Source of the DNA: Spisula solida
Taxonomy: Eukaryota > Mollusca > Bivalvia > Venerida > Mactridae
DNA: 64,000 nt
Direction: 5' to 3'
Assembly (NCBI GenBank): GCA_947247005.1
Contig: OX365949.1
Coordinates: 22,263,130 to 22,327,129, forward strand
Under the pieces are notes generated by a model. It ran no database searches, had not been told where the DNA came from, and saw only the letters and a program-made list of their open reading frames with translations. Each line of letters opens with the position of its first letter. Within the stretch, counting starts at the first letter, position 1. Of this stretch, positions 1-11,119 are shown one piece after another. A program made the position numbers and the translations under genes.

Positions 1-1007
1 GCCATAATTCCGGAAATAATCATCCAACCTAAAATTCCTGAACATATTCACAACTAGGCTAAGTACAAAGTATTTATTGAAATATCACCAATAATTAGGG
101 AGAACTAGCATGCACAAACTTTGTGACATCCATCCGGACAGACATACATGCGCTGCACTAAATCAATATGTATCACCCCACTATATGAGGGAGAAATAAA
201 TATCTTAAGAGTGCCAACTGGCTAGGTAAAGTCCTTATTTCCTACCTGTTGTTCACTAACACGGAGTTCTCCAAACACAACTTTCTGTACAAATTTTCCC
301 AGTAATATGAGACAGCAATAAGCTGTATTTACAAGGGTCTGAAATAACATCAAATAAACACATTAGATTTATGGTCGCTTAATGGGTTTTCTGCACAAAA
401 GACCATGTTTTTATTTTATGATTTGAGTTATTATCAACAACAACTATCACTGAATATTATCCCCAGGTACTGCTTGACCAGTAACATAAGGCACAAAATA
501 AAATATAGTTTGTTTCCCCTTCCACTTCCCCTTTGATAAGAAAAAAATGGCCTGACCCAAAATATTTTATTGTCAAAATTGAAATGATGTTTTTTATTTG
601 GTATGAAACCATTGAGGACGACAATGGTATTTACAAAATCAGTTTGTATATCGCTATATGCTTGCTAAAGTACGAATGATAAGTATGAAAGTTAGTTTAA
701 AACATCTCAATATATTGATATAATTAATGAACATAACTAATATATATTTTGAACTTTAAATAGTGATATTGACTTTGCTACAAAATTTGTACCCACAGAC
801 GATAGTTGTGCAAACAAGCGAGTTTCACCGGTGAATAATTACAGTTGTTGGTGACTTATTGTGAAGTATTTTCTTTATTTAGGTAAATTTATTAATAAAT
901 AACTGATTGCTACTGAATACCGCTGGGCCTTAAGTCATTTAAACCAGAAATCTACGTTTTTCGTGCCCGACCATTTTCGACCTACATACTGTTGCAGTCA
1001 TTTTCCC
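1..1007. other. AMFR-like gene intron 1 (part), no recognisable feature
   Basis: This stretch lies 3' of the AMFR-like first exon on the minus strand, so it should be part of its first intron. I see AT-rich sequence with no convincing exon, hairpin or tandem repeat. Confidence 0.5.
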
Positions 1008-1265
1008 TACTAATGACACAGTGGTCGAGCAGATAACGCACTTTGATTAATGATTGACAGGTTCCTGGTTTGATCCTCAACCGGGGCACTAGATCCTTTC
1101 TGAAACGCTTTTCAGTGTTTCCCTCCCCGAACTAGTGACAAACTAGTTGGAAACCCAGGTGTAGTCTCTCAATTGTGTTACTGAGCACATTAAAGAACCA
1201 AGGAATCTATTCAAGCTACATCAGCCTCTTATCGCGTATCTCTCCATTGACACCTACCAAATATA
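1008..1265 (+). repeat. tRNA-derived SINE, family C
   Basis: The head looks like a tRNA promoter: an A-box-like TGGTCGAGCAG near 1022 and a B-box-like GGTTTGATCCTC near 1068. A non-tRNA body follows. It lies in the first intron of the AMFR-like gene, in opposite orientation. There is no intact cloverleaf, so it is called a SINE rather than a tRNA gene. Confidence 0.55.
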
Positions 1266-1364
1266 ATTGGAAAACAGGTGTCGGTCGTAAAAAGTTAGGC
1301 TAGATCGATCCCTACACGTCACTTGGACAGTGTTACTACTATAATACTAGTGTTAGTGACTTAC

Positions 1365-1640
1365 CCACACACACCATGCCTCAGCTGTCATCACATACAT
1401 CATATTCCACACATAAGCATCATATGGCAGGGACACATTCATGTATTGTATATCATTGTTATGCAGACTCCCATCATCAAGATGGTCTACACTAACAACT
1501 GGAATTTCCAAACCTCCAGTCTCAGCATTCAGAACAACTTGGTGCGCGTAAAACAGTGCACACGCCAAAAGGATAACACTGAATCCTGTGTATGCCCTAA
1601 GACTAGGTAGAGGTATTCGTTCTAAAAGAATAACAGGCAT
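1365..1640 (-). CDS. AMFR: E3 ubiquitin ligase AMFR (gp78)-like, first coding exon
   Basis: This 92-codon exon starts MPVILLERIPLPSLRAYTGF. I recognise this as the N-terminus of AMFR/gp78, the ER membrane RING E3 ligase of ER-associated degradation; the family begins MPxxFLERxPxPSLRxYTG. A hydrophobic segment (SVILLACALFYA, about residues 18-31) fits the first transmembrane helix. A less conserved lumenal stretch follows, then VWNMMYVMTAEAWCVW at the family's second helix. The exon ends in frame (phase 0) at TGG|GTAAGT. I chose the ATG at 1640 because homology starts there; an in-frame GTG two codons upstream is not needed. The RING and CUE domains must lie left of position 1, outside the window. 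The identification rests on N-terminal similarity only. Confidence 0.8.
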
Positions 1641-2454
1641 TGTCACAAGTTATAAACTGGCAAATTCATCGAATGTACGTCTTGAAAATAAACAAATCAA
1701 CCCTGTCAAAATATATCGCATGACGTCATAAACCGGAAGTATACGTAAAATTTGGAACGGTCAAATCTGCTGACGGATTTCCTGTCGACAAGGTAAAGTA
1801 AGAAACGCTGATAGTACGGTCAAAACAGATAAAGAGCTATATAAATAGTTCTACCAAACTTTAAACCTGTCAGACCTCTGCATGGAACAGATTTTGTAAC
1901 ATTGCTTCCAAATGTTAATTAGACTGCTTAAGAAAGTAACTTTAAAAGAGTCACCCATCCACCCACCATGTAACATGAGTCATTGACGTAGAACTTTCTT
2001 AGCCAGTATACATTAAAAATAGACTGTGAACATGGCCGTATTGAATTAGTGGGTGCGTCCCCCTTTTTCTGGATGACATGTGCAAATTAACGTCATCATT
2101 CAAGTGCTGTTCAAAACGCATTTTATAGCTTGCTTCGCTCGCTATGACCTTATCGACGACTGAACACTATCAAGCAGAAAATGAGTTTAATTTGTTTGGT
2201 TTATAAATGCTGCTAAGATGAACAATGTTTTTTTCTACATGTATGCTATTTAGAGCAATGCAATTTTTCCAGCTCTCTTTGCTCGCTCGACAACAGTGAA
2301 AGTTATCAATCATAGAACGGGTTTGTTTGGTATATACATGTACATGATACTCCCGAACAATCAAACTCGATTGTAATTGTGAGGCGTGTTGTCTGGAAAA
2401 CAGTGTTATAAATAGTTTAAAAATGCGTTATATATATATTATGTGATCAAAGAT
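1641..2454. other. Region upstream of AMFR-like gene
   Basis: This should contain the AMFR-like promoter. A TATATAAATA string at 1839-1848 reads as a TATA-like element on the plus strand, but nothing assigns it to a gene. The uncharted first exon of MRPS14 could lie here or further right. I see no confident exon. Confidence 0.3.
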
Positions 2455-3210
2455 CACAGGTGAAAGAGTGCAGGATAAAACAGAATAGCATAGGACAGAA
2501 TGTGACCGTCGCCAGCCTGTTAGAATAGATGTCTAGGCTGGGACTCGATTTGACCTGGGATGGGAGACTGTTCCAAAGTATTATTGTTCTCGGGAAAAAG
2601 GATTTGATATTGGGTATTTGACTGGGGTATTAGAAAGTTCTGATTGCGGCTTGGGATGAGATGATTATGATCAACGAAGACTAGGTTAAGTTGGACTTTA
2701 TATAGAAAAAATAAGGGTGATTGGAGTCTTCGTTGGTGCAGTGTTACCTAGCCAAGATCGTTTAGCATAGTGGTGACACTGCTCTGGTAGTCATAGTTTC
2801 CACTGACGTATCTGGCTGCAGCTCTCTGGACACCTTCAAACTTATTAATGAGATGTTTCTGCCAGGGGTGCCAAATGATTAAGCAGTATTCAGTTGGGCC
2901 TTACATAATGTTGTGTATGCAGATTATTTGACCTTTTTGTTTTGTGTTTTAATATTTCTTTGAATGAATCTGAGTGAATTTTTTGCATTGGAGGTTATGT
3001 TGTTTATGTGGGGGGTCCAGTTAAGATCTTTAGAAATAGTGACTCCAAGGTATGTTGCATTATCTGTTGTGTTCAGTGTTTTGTTATGGGGAGTGTAGGG
3101 AAATATTATTGGGTTCTTTTTATGGGAGATTTGTAGTAACTCACAAATGTCGGGGTGGATCTCCATAGCCCACTCACGTTCCCAAAGTTCCAGTGGCATA
3201 GTGTCCATTC
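2455..3210 (-). mobile_element. Non-LTR retrotransposon (LINE) reverse-transcriptase 3' fragment, decayed
   Basis: On the minus strand, 2924-3208 encodes a stretch with WEREWAMEIHPDICELL and TYLGVTISKDLNWTPHI. These are typical of the C-terminal part of LINE reverse transcriptases (the YLGV...DLxWxxHI block). Continuing toward 2455 in shifting frames there is EYCLIIWHPW, then FEGVQRAAARYV, the usual end of such ORFs. Frameshifts and stops show it is dead. The 5' part, including the catalytic YADD box, is missing, so this is a 5'-truncated insertion. Confidence 0.75.
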
Positions 3211-3239
3211 TGCATTTTTGATTGCTGAAACTAGTTTAT

Positions 3240-3400
3240 TCAGCTTTTTGATGGGAGCTCACTTGGGCGGATTAATTTATAGTTCGGTTGTGTGTTGCGT
3301 ATGATGCGTTGTATGTTTTTTAAGTTTTCATTACATGTAGGTTGGTGCTGCCTTCCCTGTTTTACTTATTATTATCTTTTTCAGATCTGATTTCCTCATG
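3240..3400 (+). repeat. Dispersed GTGTG/CTGCCTTCCCTG repeat (diverged copy)
   Basis: Contains TTGTGTGTTG and GTGCTGCCTTCCCTGT, shared with better copies at 16560-16745 and 50228-50412. No terminal structure is visible. Confidence 0.4.
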
Positions 3401-4380
3401 TGTTTGATGCTGCATGACCTTTGTTGTGTTTGATTTTGAGAATGTTTGTTGACATTTTTATTTTTTCTAAAATATATGTTGTTGCATATAATCTGTACCA
3501 AAGAATACATGAGAAGTGTATATATCCGTGTCCGTGCAAGAACCAGACTATGCTACTTTTTTTCAGAGGCACGTTATAGTTTATACCTGTCCCATTCCCG
3601 TATTAGTCCGGAAAAATTGGCGTTTATACCTAATTCGACGAAAGTGAAAATGCGACCTTGATACCGGTTTTTTCGCACATTCCTTGACGTTTGAAGATCA
3701 AAATGAATAAAATATTAAAGGTATTACAATCTGCTTAATTAATGAGTCGATCAGACAATAACCTAAGATAAATTTCTTGATATTTATTGCAATGATCATA
3801 GTAATTATAATTTGTAACCTGTTTTCGCGATCTATTTTATCTTGTCAAAGTCAGTTAAAAAATTCGTTATTGATAAACTTCTGTATTTTGTCATCGACGG
3901 TATTGGGCAGACAATATTATCTCATCTTTTTTTGTTTGTTAATTCCAAATTGTCTTACAGAGTTATGCACCAGTCAATTTAAACCACCACCCCAACCACG
4001 GCGCGGATTTTTACTTTTGTCTTTTTACACCCCGGGTAAACCCTCCCCCCCCCCCCCCCTCAACGACAGGGCAATACAGATGGTAATCCCCCGCCCTTTA
4101 CCTCATGGGTATAGTCCCGGCTATATTTCCCCCGCTATTTTGGTGGGAAACAAAAGCCCCGCACCAATACGGCTGTGTGGGAACATTTGAAAGATACATG
4201 TAAAAACACAGGACTATTGCCATGCTATACCCGCCTTTCCCCTGGCTTGTGGGGGTGTAGTTTCAATTGACTGTTGCATAACACTTAAGTTATTTCTCCT
4301 AAATCTAAACAAAAGAGGTTCAATCACAATGGGCCGACTTCATTGACGGTGCTGCTACCCACAGGCATCGCGAAAACCGC
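3401..4380. other. Intergenic stretch with a poly-C run
   Basis: The only distinct feature is a run of 15 C residues at 4045-4059. Open frames across 3777-4190 are proline-rich by-products of this C-rich sequence and show no family resemblance. Confidence 0.4.
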
Positions 4381-4384
4381 CGGT

Positions 4385-5100
4385 CCTGACCGACCAAAAA
4401 TGCTTTGGTCCGGCAAAATTTGACTGAATGTCGGACCGTTGGTCCAACAGAGATTTTAAGTCTGGACGGCGATATTCCCACATCGTAGTTGAAGATTATT
4501 CAATTTATTGTAAAGAATGTAACACGAATATTTTTCGTAAATCCTCGTCGAGATTCAATAAGATATCCCTCCGAAATCGTAAAAAATGTAAAATAATTCA
4601 GCGAAATGAAGGTCGCGAAAACTGATTATTTTTTGGATGCGGATAAAACCCGTAGTACACGGTACGGATTCAGGAATGTTCGCGATTTTTTTTCTGAATA
4701 CATTTTTATTTTGACGATTTCTGAGGGGGCTTTTTAACACGAAAAAAACGTGATTTAGTTTAAAGATGTTTGATATTAAATGGTAAAATGAAAATAACAT
4801 TTCTCTTGACAGAAAGTCCTGTCTGATATATGCTCATTGAATGGGCTGAATGAGCCCATTGTGAAAAGGCAAACTATCTAATTAGGCCTATTTGAAAACA
4901 CTTGTTAACTGTGTGTTAAAGCTAACAATGCATTTCTAAATAATTTACCACTGAATAATTTAAGAAGAACATGCATTATCTATACATCTCTCTTCATTTG
5001 GTTTTTTAACTGTTTCCTATTAATATTGTTCGGTCCGGCCAAAATTGATTCGGTCCGGCCAAATCTATTTTATGCCAGACCGGATGTCCGGTCTTTTTTT
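4385..5100. repeat. Pair of GGTCCGGC direct repeats flanking about 600 bp
   Basis: About 4408-4450 and 5034-5098 share the order GGTCCGGC, an A/T-rich stretch, GACCG and GTCC in the same orientation, and the right copy starts with a further short duplication (5032-5064). They may be ends or tandem cores of a degenerate element. Coding potential in between is not convincing. Confidence 0.35.
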
Positions 5101-5495
5101 CTCACTTTCGCGAAGCCTGTACCCAGGAAATGGTTTTCAGCTTCTCTGGTTCTGGGGTTATCTGCTTTGGAGGCGGAGGTTCACACACTTGATAGAAAGC
5201 GGCAAACTGCACATCAATACAGCGGTTTATGGATTAGCTGTTTTCGCTTCATTCGCTAATAGTAGGCCTATATGTATATAGTATAATATCAAGTCGTGGT
5301 AAGACATGAACATCTAGTGGTTAGCGGCATTTGCCACTTGATTCGCTGCTTGGAACAAATGAAGTCGGCCTAATGAGATGAGGATTGGCTTCAACTAATC
5401 CATACCTTGTCACCTTTTTGTCACCTATAAACTTTTAGTTTTCTGTAGATTTAATAATTAATGTTTACTATTTTAGACAAATTAATATCTTTCAG

Positions 5496-5708
5496 ACGTT
5501 TTCCTCTGTATTGAAATCAGCCCAGTCACCACAACTGACTTTAGTAAGGACAGAATACAGCTGGCCTGGTTATGGTTCTCGATTTGGCTTCACTAACTGG
5601 CAAATGAAAAAGGATTTCTGTAAGAGGCAGATAGTTAAAGAAGGATATCCACAACGAATGAGACTTAATGCTATTAGAAAGAATAGAATTCTACCAAAAG
5701 AATTAAGG
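5496..5708 (+). CDS. MRPS14: MRPS14 exon A (71 codons)
   Basis: Begins in frame after a TTTCAG acceptor and ends before GTATGT. The frame is open upstream through T-F-S-S-V-L-K, so this is an internal exon and not the start. Confidence 0.85.
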
Positions 5709-7360
5709 GTATGTTAATGGCTTCTGTTTTTATACGCCCGTTGAAAACGGGACGTATTATGTGAACACCCTTGGCGGGCGGGCGGCGGCGGCCAGTAATT
5801 TGTCTGTACTCTAGCGCAAACAGTTTTCATCCGATCATCTTCAAACTTGCTGACAATCTTTATGGGCATAATATCTAGGCCAAGTTCAATTATAGGTCAA
5901 ATCGGCTTAGGCCTTATTGGGTTATGGTCCTTTAATTACCAAATAAGTATGAAATTGGCTTTGTCTGTACTCTTACGCTAACAGTTTTCATCCGATCTTC
6001 TTCAAACTTTGTGACAATGCTTATGGGCATAATATCTAGGCCAAGTTTGATTATAGGCCAAATTGGCGTAGGCCTAATTTGGTTATGATCCTATAATTAC
6101 CAAAATAAATGTGAAATTGACCTTGTCTGTTCTCTAGTGCTAAGCGTTTTCATCTGAGTATCTTCAAACTTGGTGACAATGTTCATGGATATAATATCTA
6201 AGACAAGTTCAATTGTAGGCCAAATCAGCCTAGGCCTTCTTGGGTTATGGTCCTTTAATTAAAAAAAATGTTGGATTGTTTTTTTCATTCACCATGCCCT
6301 GAGACTCACCATGCCCCAAGACGGGCGTATTTTGTGACATTTTGGCACTCTTGTTAATTAAATTGTATCATAGTCATGTATTTAATTTATTACTCAAATT
6401 CTTGAAATACATTTCATTTGGATTTTTTTTATTATCCCCCGCCGAAGCGAAGGGATAATGGTAATAGTATGTGTCCTTCTGTCCGATATTTTGTCCAGAG
6501 CATAACTTGAAAACTATTTAAGATATTGATTAGAATGTATGAATAGATGGCAACTAGGAGAAGTGCAGTGAAGAAAAAAACATAAATCTATATGGCACAA
6601 TTTTGAAATTATCTCCCCTTGTTGTATTTTATAATTGTTTTTTGTGCAGAGGTATTGACTTGAAACTTGATATATGAATAGATGGTAACTTGGAGAAGTG
6701 CAGTGACTAAGAACTACGACGCTACATAGCCCAATTTTGAAATTATATCCCCTTGTTTAATTTTATAATGTTTTTTTTGTCCAGAGCATAACTTAAAACT
6801 ATTTAAGGTATTGACTTGAAACTTGATATGTGAATAGATGGCAACTAAGAAAAGTGCAGTGAAGAAGAACCATGGCTCTATATGGTTCAGTTTTGAAGTT
6901 ATCTCCCTTTGATTAAACACCCGTTAGTAACAAACATTTACTGTGGGGGATAGCCATGTGAACGTGGCTCTGGTTAAATTTGATCACAGTTCACTTATTG
7001 TACACAGGCTTGGTAAGTTGTCTGTATATTGTTTCAGAAATGTTGCTATTAACTAGTTACCTGTATCCCAGTGACTGTCAGTCATACTCGACAATATATG
7101 TTTATGTCTCAAAAACCATTCTATTTCATTATTTCCTTTTCTATGATTTTGTAAGATAACTTGTTTGTTTATTTCAGGAAATTGCTGATAAGGAGGTAGC
7201 TGCACTTCCTCGTAACAGTAACCCTGTACGTTTAGTTGATCGTTGCGTAATAACAGGTAGAGGACGAGGAACAAAGACTCGGTACCGTGTTAGTCGTATC
7301 ATGTACAGACAATTTGTGGACTATAATAAAATGTCAGGTGTAACAAAAGCTTGTTGGTGA
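5496..7360 (+). CDS. MRPS14: 28S ribosomal protein S14, mitochondrial (uS14m)
   Basis: Two exons, 5496-5708 and 7178-7360, encode the conserved part of uS14m, a small-subunit mitoribosome protein. Exon A carries RMRLNAIRKNRILPKELR and exon B continues EIADKEVAALPRNSNPVRLV, RCVITGRGRGTKTRYRVSRI, ending SGVTKACW-stop. These match the family's RINSLRKNTILP...EIAALPRDSCPVR...RCVMTSRPRG...SGIQRATW blocks. The junction is AGG|GTATGT to TTTCAG|GAA, phase 0. The upstream splice site is TTTCAG at 5491-5495, so a short first exon with the start codon and mitochondrial targeting peptide exists upstream, but I could not identify it. The visible protein is 131 residues, close to the family's usual size. 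Confidence 0.9.
5735..6355 (+). repeat. Tandem-core dispersed repeat in MRPS14 intron (GACGGGCGTATT type)
   Basis: Starts with a small hairpin (ACGCCCGTTGAAAACGGGA), then a GGCGGGCGGCGGCGG tract. Three diverged copies of an approximately 165-bp core follow (TTGTCTGTACTCT...TTTTCATCCGAT...CTTCAAACTT...TATGGGCATAATATCTAGG). It closes with GACGGGCGTATTTTGTGACA, which repeats the starting motif. The layout resembles non-autonomous molluscan elements. Confidence 0.6.
6433..6975 (+). repeat. Tandem-core dispersed repeat in MRPS14 intron (ATCCCCCGCCGAAG type)
   Basis: Starts with ATCCCCCGCCGAAGCGAAGG, then three copies of a roughly 150-bp core with TTGTCCAGAGCATAACTT, GAATAGATGGCAACTA and AAGTGCAGTGAAGAA. 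It ends at CTGTGGGGGATAGCCATGTG. Core phrases recur at 61460-62260. Confidence 0.6.
7178..7360 (+). CDS. MRPS14: MRPS14 last exon (60 codons plus TGA)
   Basis: Acceptor TTTCAG at 7172-7177; stop TGA at 7358-7360. Carries the Arg-rich C-terminal half that contacts rRNA in this family. Confidence 0.88.
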   Translation, partial: EIADKEVAALPRNSNPVRLVDRCVITGRGRGTKTRYRVSRIMYRQFVDYNKMSGVTKACW

Positions 7361-7585
7361 TCGGGTAAATGTAAAGTATTAAAAAATTCATCAATGAAAT
7401 ACAACAGTAATTCGTAAGTGAATTATGGTATCATTAAGTTCAGAAGCATTGACATAGTCTGGTTCTATTACAGTCTAACTTTGGAATTTAACGAGGAACA
7501 TACCATGTCACACTGTGTATGACAGTTCTCCAATATGTTACGCTATGCCACCTATGATAATTGTGAAAACTCTTGAAAAGCATGA

Positions 7586-7591
7586 AATAAA
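7586..7591 (+). terminator. Candidate MRPS14 polyadenylation signal
   Basis: AATAAA, 226 bases after the MRPS14 stop and the first canonical hexamer in the 3' flank on this strand. Confidence 0.4.
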
Positions 7592-9995
7592 ATGTTACTT
7601 TTGCATAATATTGCATAATGGACTGAAATGTTTGATTATTTGAGTGCAAAATATTCTAAAAATGTATTTGGCACAGGGGTCCTGCAATTCTGGAATAATC
7701 CGGAAATACGGATTTGCTGCTGAAAAATAAAATTTATTTGGTGAAATTATTCCTGGTATTGACCAAGTTAAGGTCATTTGAAATTTTATGCGCTGAAATT
7801 AAACATGGAACAATATTTGAAGCAGAGTTTTAGTGTAGGGATGTTTGCTATTGGCACGCGAAACAGACTTTCAACTTATTTTCAGGATTGGGAATTATGT
7901 TTCAGAAGGACCTGTGTTAAAAAAGTCTGAACTATTAAAAAGTGAATACATTGTTTTCATTTATTTAATAAATCCATTATAAATTGTCTCTTTTAAAGCA
8001 TTGTTGTGGTTAAAAAGCTACCGCAGAAGAGTGTGCCATTAACATGTTTGCATGATCTTTTATATTTAAGTAGCCTGTAACCATTAGGCTACATGTACAA
8101 ATGTTATAAAACGTTGAGATATAAGTGCTAATGTTTCATGCATTTGTTCAGTTTGATATATTAAATATGAATAAAATATGAAAAACCTAGATTTGTTTGT
8201 CATCAGGTTGCTTGCATCTGTCACTTGTATCGGTCATCCATAATATATATCGGGCAAAACAAGTAATGTGTACATATAACGTACTGTTATATACTGCATT
8301 AATTTTGGGACTTCTAGCACTCATTAACTACGCTTTATTTATCAATATTATTTTGCTGACGAACAGAAACACCCTTTGTCACCGAGCATAGTCTAACAAT
8401 AATGGAAACAATGTTAATTGAAGCCCACAATTGCCATAAAGTACATGCATGTTTCCCGTGTTTTCTTCTCGAGCATCCAAAAACCAAAACATGTGTTACA
8501 TGTCTACCGTTGATGGAGTATGCAAGCTTCATTTATTATGTCCCCTATCTTTGATGAGGAGGTATATTGCTTTGCACATGTATAGGTCTTTCTCTCTGTT
8601 GGTCTGTCTGTTTAATAACTCAAGAACCGCTTTGTCCTAGGATCTTCCAACTTTACATGGAGGTTGGTTATCAACAGTAGATGACCTCTATTGATTTTGA
8701 GGTCAGTAGGTCAAAAGTCGCTGTAACCTTCACCATTTCTGACTATTGGGCTGCCATGGGGTCATACATGTTTTACAAACATCTCTTGATGATATCATTA
8801 CTGCTCAGTTATAATAATTAATTAGTAACAAGTAGTGTTTCTATTTGTCAGTAAAAATGAATAAAAATATGATGCAGTTATTGAGTTGTGAAAAATAAAC
8901 ACACTACTATAAAGGAGACATTTCTTTTTTGCCTGGTATATACTACTTAGTGTAACAGTGGCTTACACAGTCAGTAGAGCATTATGTGGCCTCTCCTAGT
9001 AAATTATCAATGTTCGATTATTCAATTTGCTAGTTTTGCTTGATTCCACTTTAGCTGGTGTTGAAACTTGACCACATTGTCAAAACAATAAACATTCATA
9101 CTACGTTTCATATAAATCCAATTAGAAACACTGCCTTTATTGTGTACTATATGAGGCTTTTTATTTAGCGTACCTAAAGTGTTCATGAAGAAGGTGAACG
9201 TTTTGGATTGTTGAACATCTGTCGTCCCCAAATTGGTTTTTTAACATGATAGAGATCAAAATTTTGACCCTCTGTTCATGAACTTTATCACAATCTTTGT
9301 CTCTATTAAGTCTATGTCAAAATCGTAACTGTGTCACGTGGTGTCAAAGAACTAGATCACCAGGCGAATTCAAAGAAAAACATTGTTAACACACTAGAGG
9401 TCACACTTTTTGGCATAATCTATGAAACCTAGTCGCAATACTTGCAAGTAAGGTTCATTTTTAAGTTTTTGCCAAATTCAGTATCTGGTCATTTGCGGCT
9501 AAACACTTGGTTACCAGGTGAAATGAAAGAAAATTTTGTTTACTCCTTGTTCACGTTGATAGTATATTTCACGTGAGGTTTGAAAACATATAAGCTGGAA
9601 AAATTCCTCAGATACGGGCAAGGGAATATCCCAAAACAACAGCTGCTTAATTCGCGCACAAGAGTGTAAATGCATGTAAAGCTTGAACGCCTGATGGGCT
9701 CTAACACACATTTTATTTAACCCGTATTTCAAATGTCAATATGGCATCAGACGTTACCAGATATCAAAGGCTGCAAGTTTCAATTGTCACTACATACTCT
9801 CACCTAATGTGTACTCATTCAAAAATTAACTCAACTAAAAATTGCGTAAACGTTTTTTTTATAATACAACAAATAATAAAAACTTAATGAAAACTGAGTA
9901 GGCATACACGCATTACATATTGAGCAAAACAAAGATATTTTCGAAAACTGTATAAATTGTGTGTACTCAAATAATAATAAACGAACTATCTATAG
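7592..9995. other. Intergenic region with dispersed-repeat pieces
   Basis: 8535-8780 begins TTATGTCCCCTATC and holds a tandem-core-type repeat with GAGGTCAGTAGGTCAAA. 9240-9530 holds another (TTGTTAACACACTAGAGGTC, then a second diverged unit) related to 59340-60100. A TTTATT at 9710-9715 reads AATAAA on the minus strand, about 280 bases beyond the alkylsulfatase stop, and could be its poly(A) signal. I see no gene here. Confidence 0.4.
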
Positions 9996-11119
9996 CTAAT
10001 GATCGTCATAATTCATATCTGGATCAAAACAATCCATAAATGACTTCAGAGCAAGTGCTCCACCATCTATTGTAATATCACCCAAAGCAATGGCAGCCAC
10101 GGTCATTCTTCGTCCTAATACAATATCCTTCCAAACTGCTTCAGTGCATGCAACTTTAAAATCAAATCGTTTTGGTTCCTTACTTTTAACAATAGCTATC
10201 CCGTTTCGCAATTGAACGGAATGATGGGATGTGGGTTCAGTTAGTTGTAGATAGAATGTTTCATTTCTGTCACCACAATCTTCTGACTTATATCGCGTAG
10301 ATAGAGCGGATATCGTATATTCAATTGGAAACTCCTCAACCGAAGCCACCTTTGCTTCTGGTGGATTTTTAAATTTCAAACCCGTGCTCAACTCAAAAGC
10401 GTAAGTGAGATAATAATTGCGTCCATTGAGGCTAATTTGTCGTGAACCAAGCGCAATAAGTGCCTCCATTTTGATGTCTTTTGCAAGTCTATTATTTGAA
10501 TCTGCTCTTAACGCAAACGAGGACAGTTCAAGCGCCCACTGAAAATCTTCATCATCAAGCGCTTGTTTTGCAACTTGAACCAGTCTTTCAGCACCAACTA
10601 GTTCAACCATTTTGAGTGCCTTTTCCGTTCTTGTTAACGGGTCTAGTTCGACAGGATCACCGCTAAACCAACCTTGGTAATCCGTGAACACTGACTTTGC
10701 TGACCATTTCACGGTACCATAAAACTCTCTAAGATGTGGATTTCCTGCAAGCGTTTTAGGTAAACTGAGCATGTTGCCAATTTCATCCGGGTGGTATCCA
10801 TAGTTGATAAGACGCACGGACTGATCATGGACGTACTGTATGGCGTCTCTATACTGAATAAGTAATGACATCACAGTTTCTTGTCCAATCACAGGCCTAG
10901 TGTGACTAGGAACCAGCATTTCCGGTTCTAAGTCTATCATTTTGTCCATGGAATCAACCCATTGCATAAGTTCACGTGGCTTCGTTCCTCGAATTGCGTA
11001 TAAATTCGGAAATGCTCGATAAAGATCGTCTGCGCATAGGAAAGCTTTAACTTCCGGTAGCCATACACCAATCTGATCGTCTGTTTCCCCGGGAATGTGG
11101 ATAATGCTGATTGGCAAAC
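9996..11119 (-). CDS. Alkylsulfatase exon 4 (last)
   Basis: Acceptor CTCTTTTAG before 11119. The first two bases complete a Gly codon split after exon 3, giving LAGLPISIIHIPGETDD. Stop TAG at 9996-9998. Holds the end of the lactamase fold, the dimerisation domain and the C-terminal domain. Confidence 0.9.
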
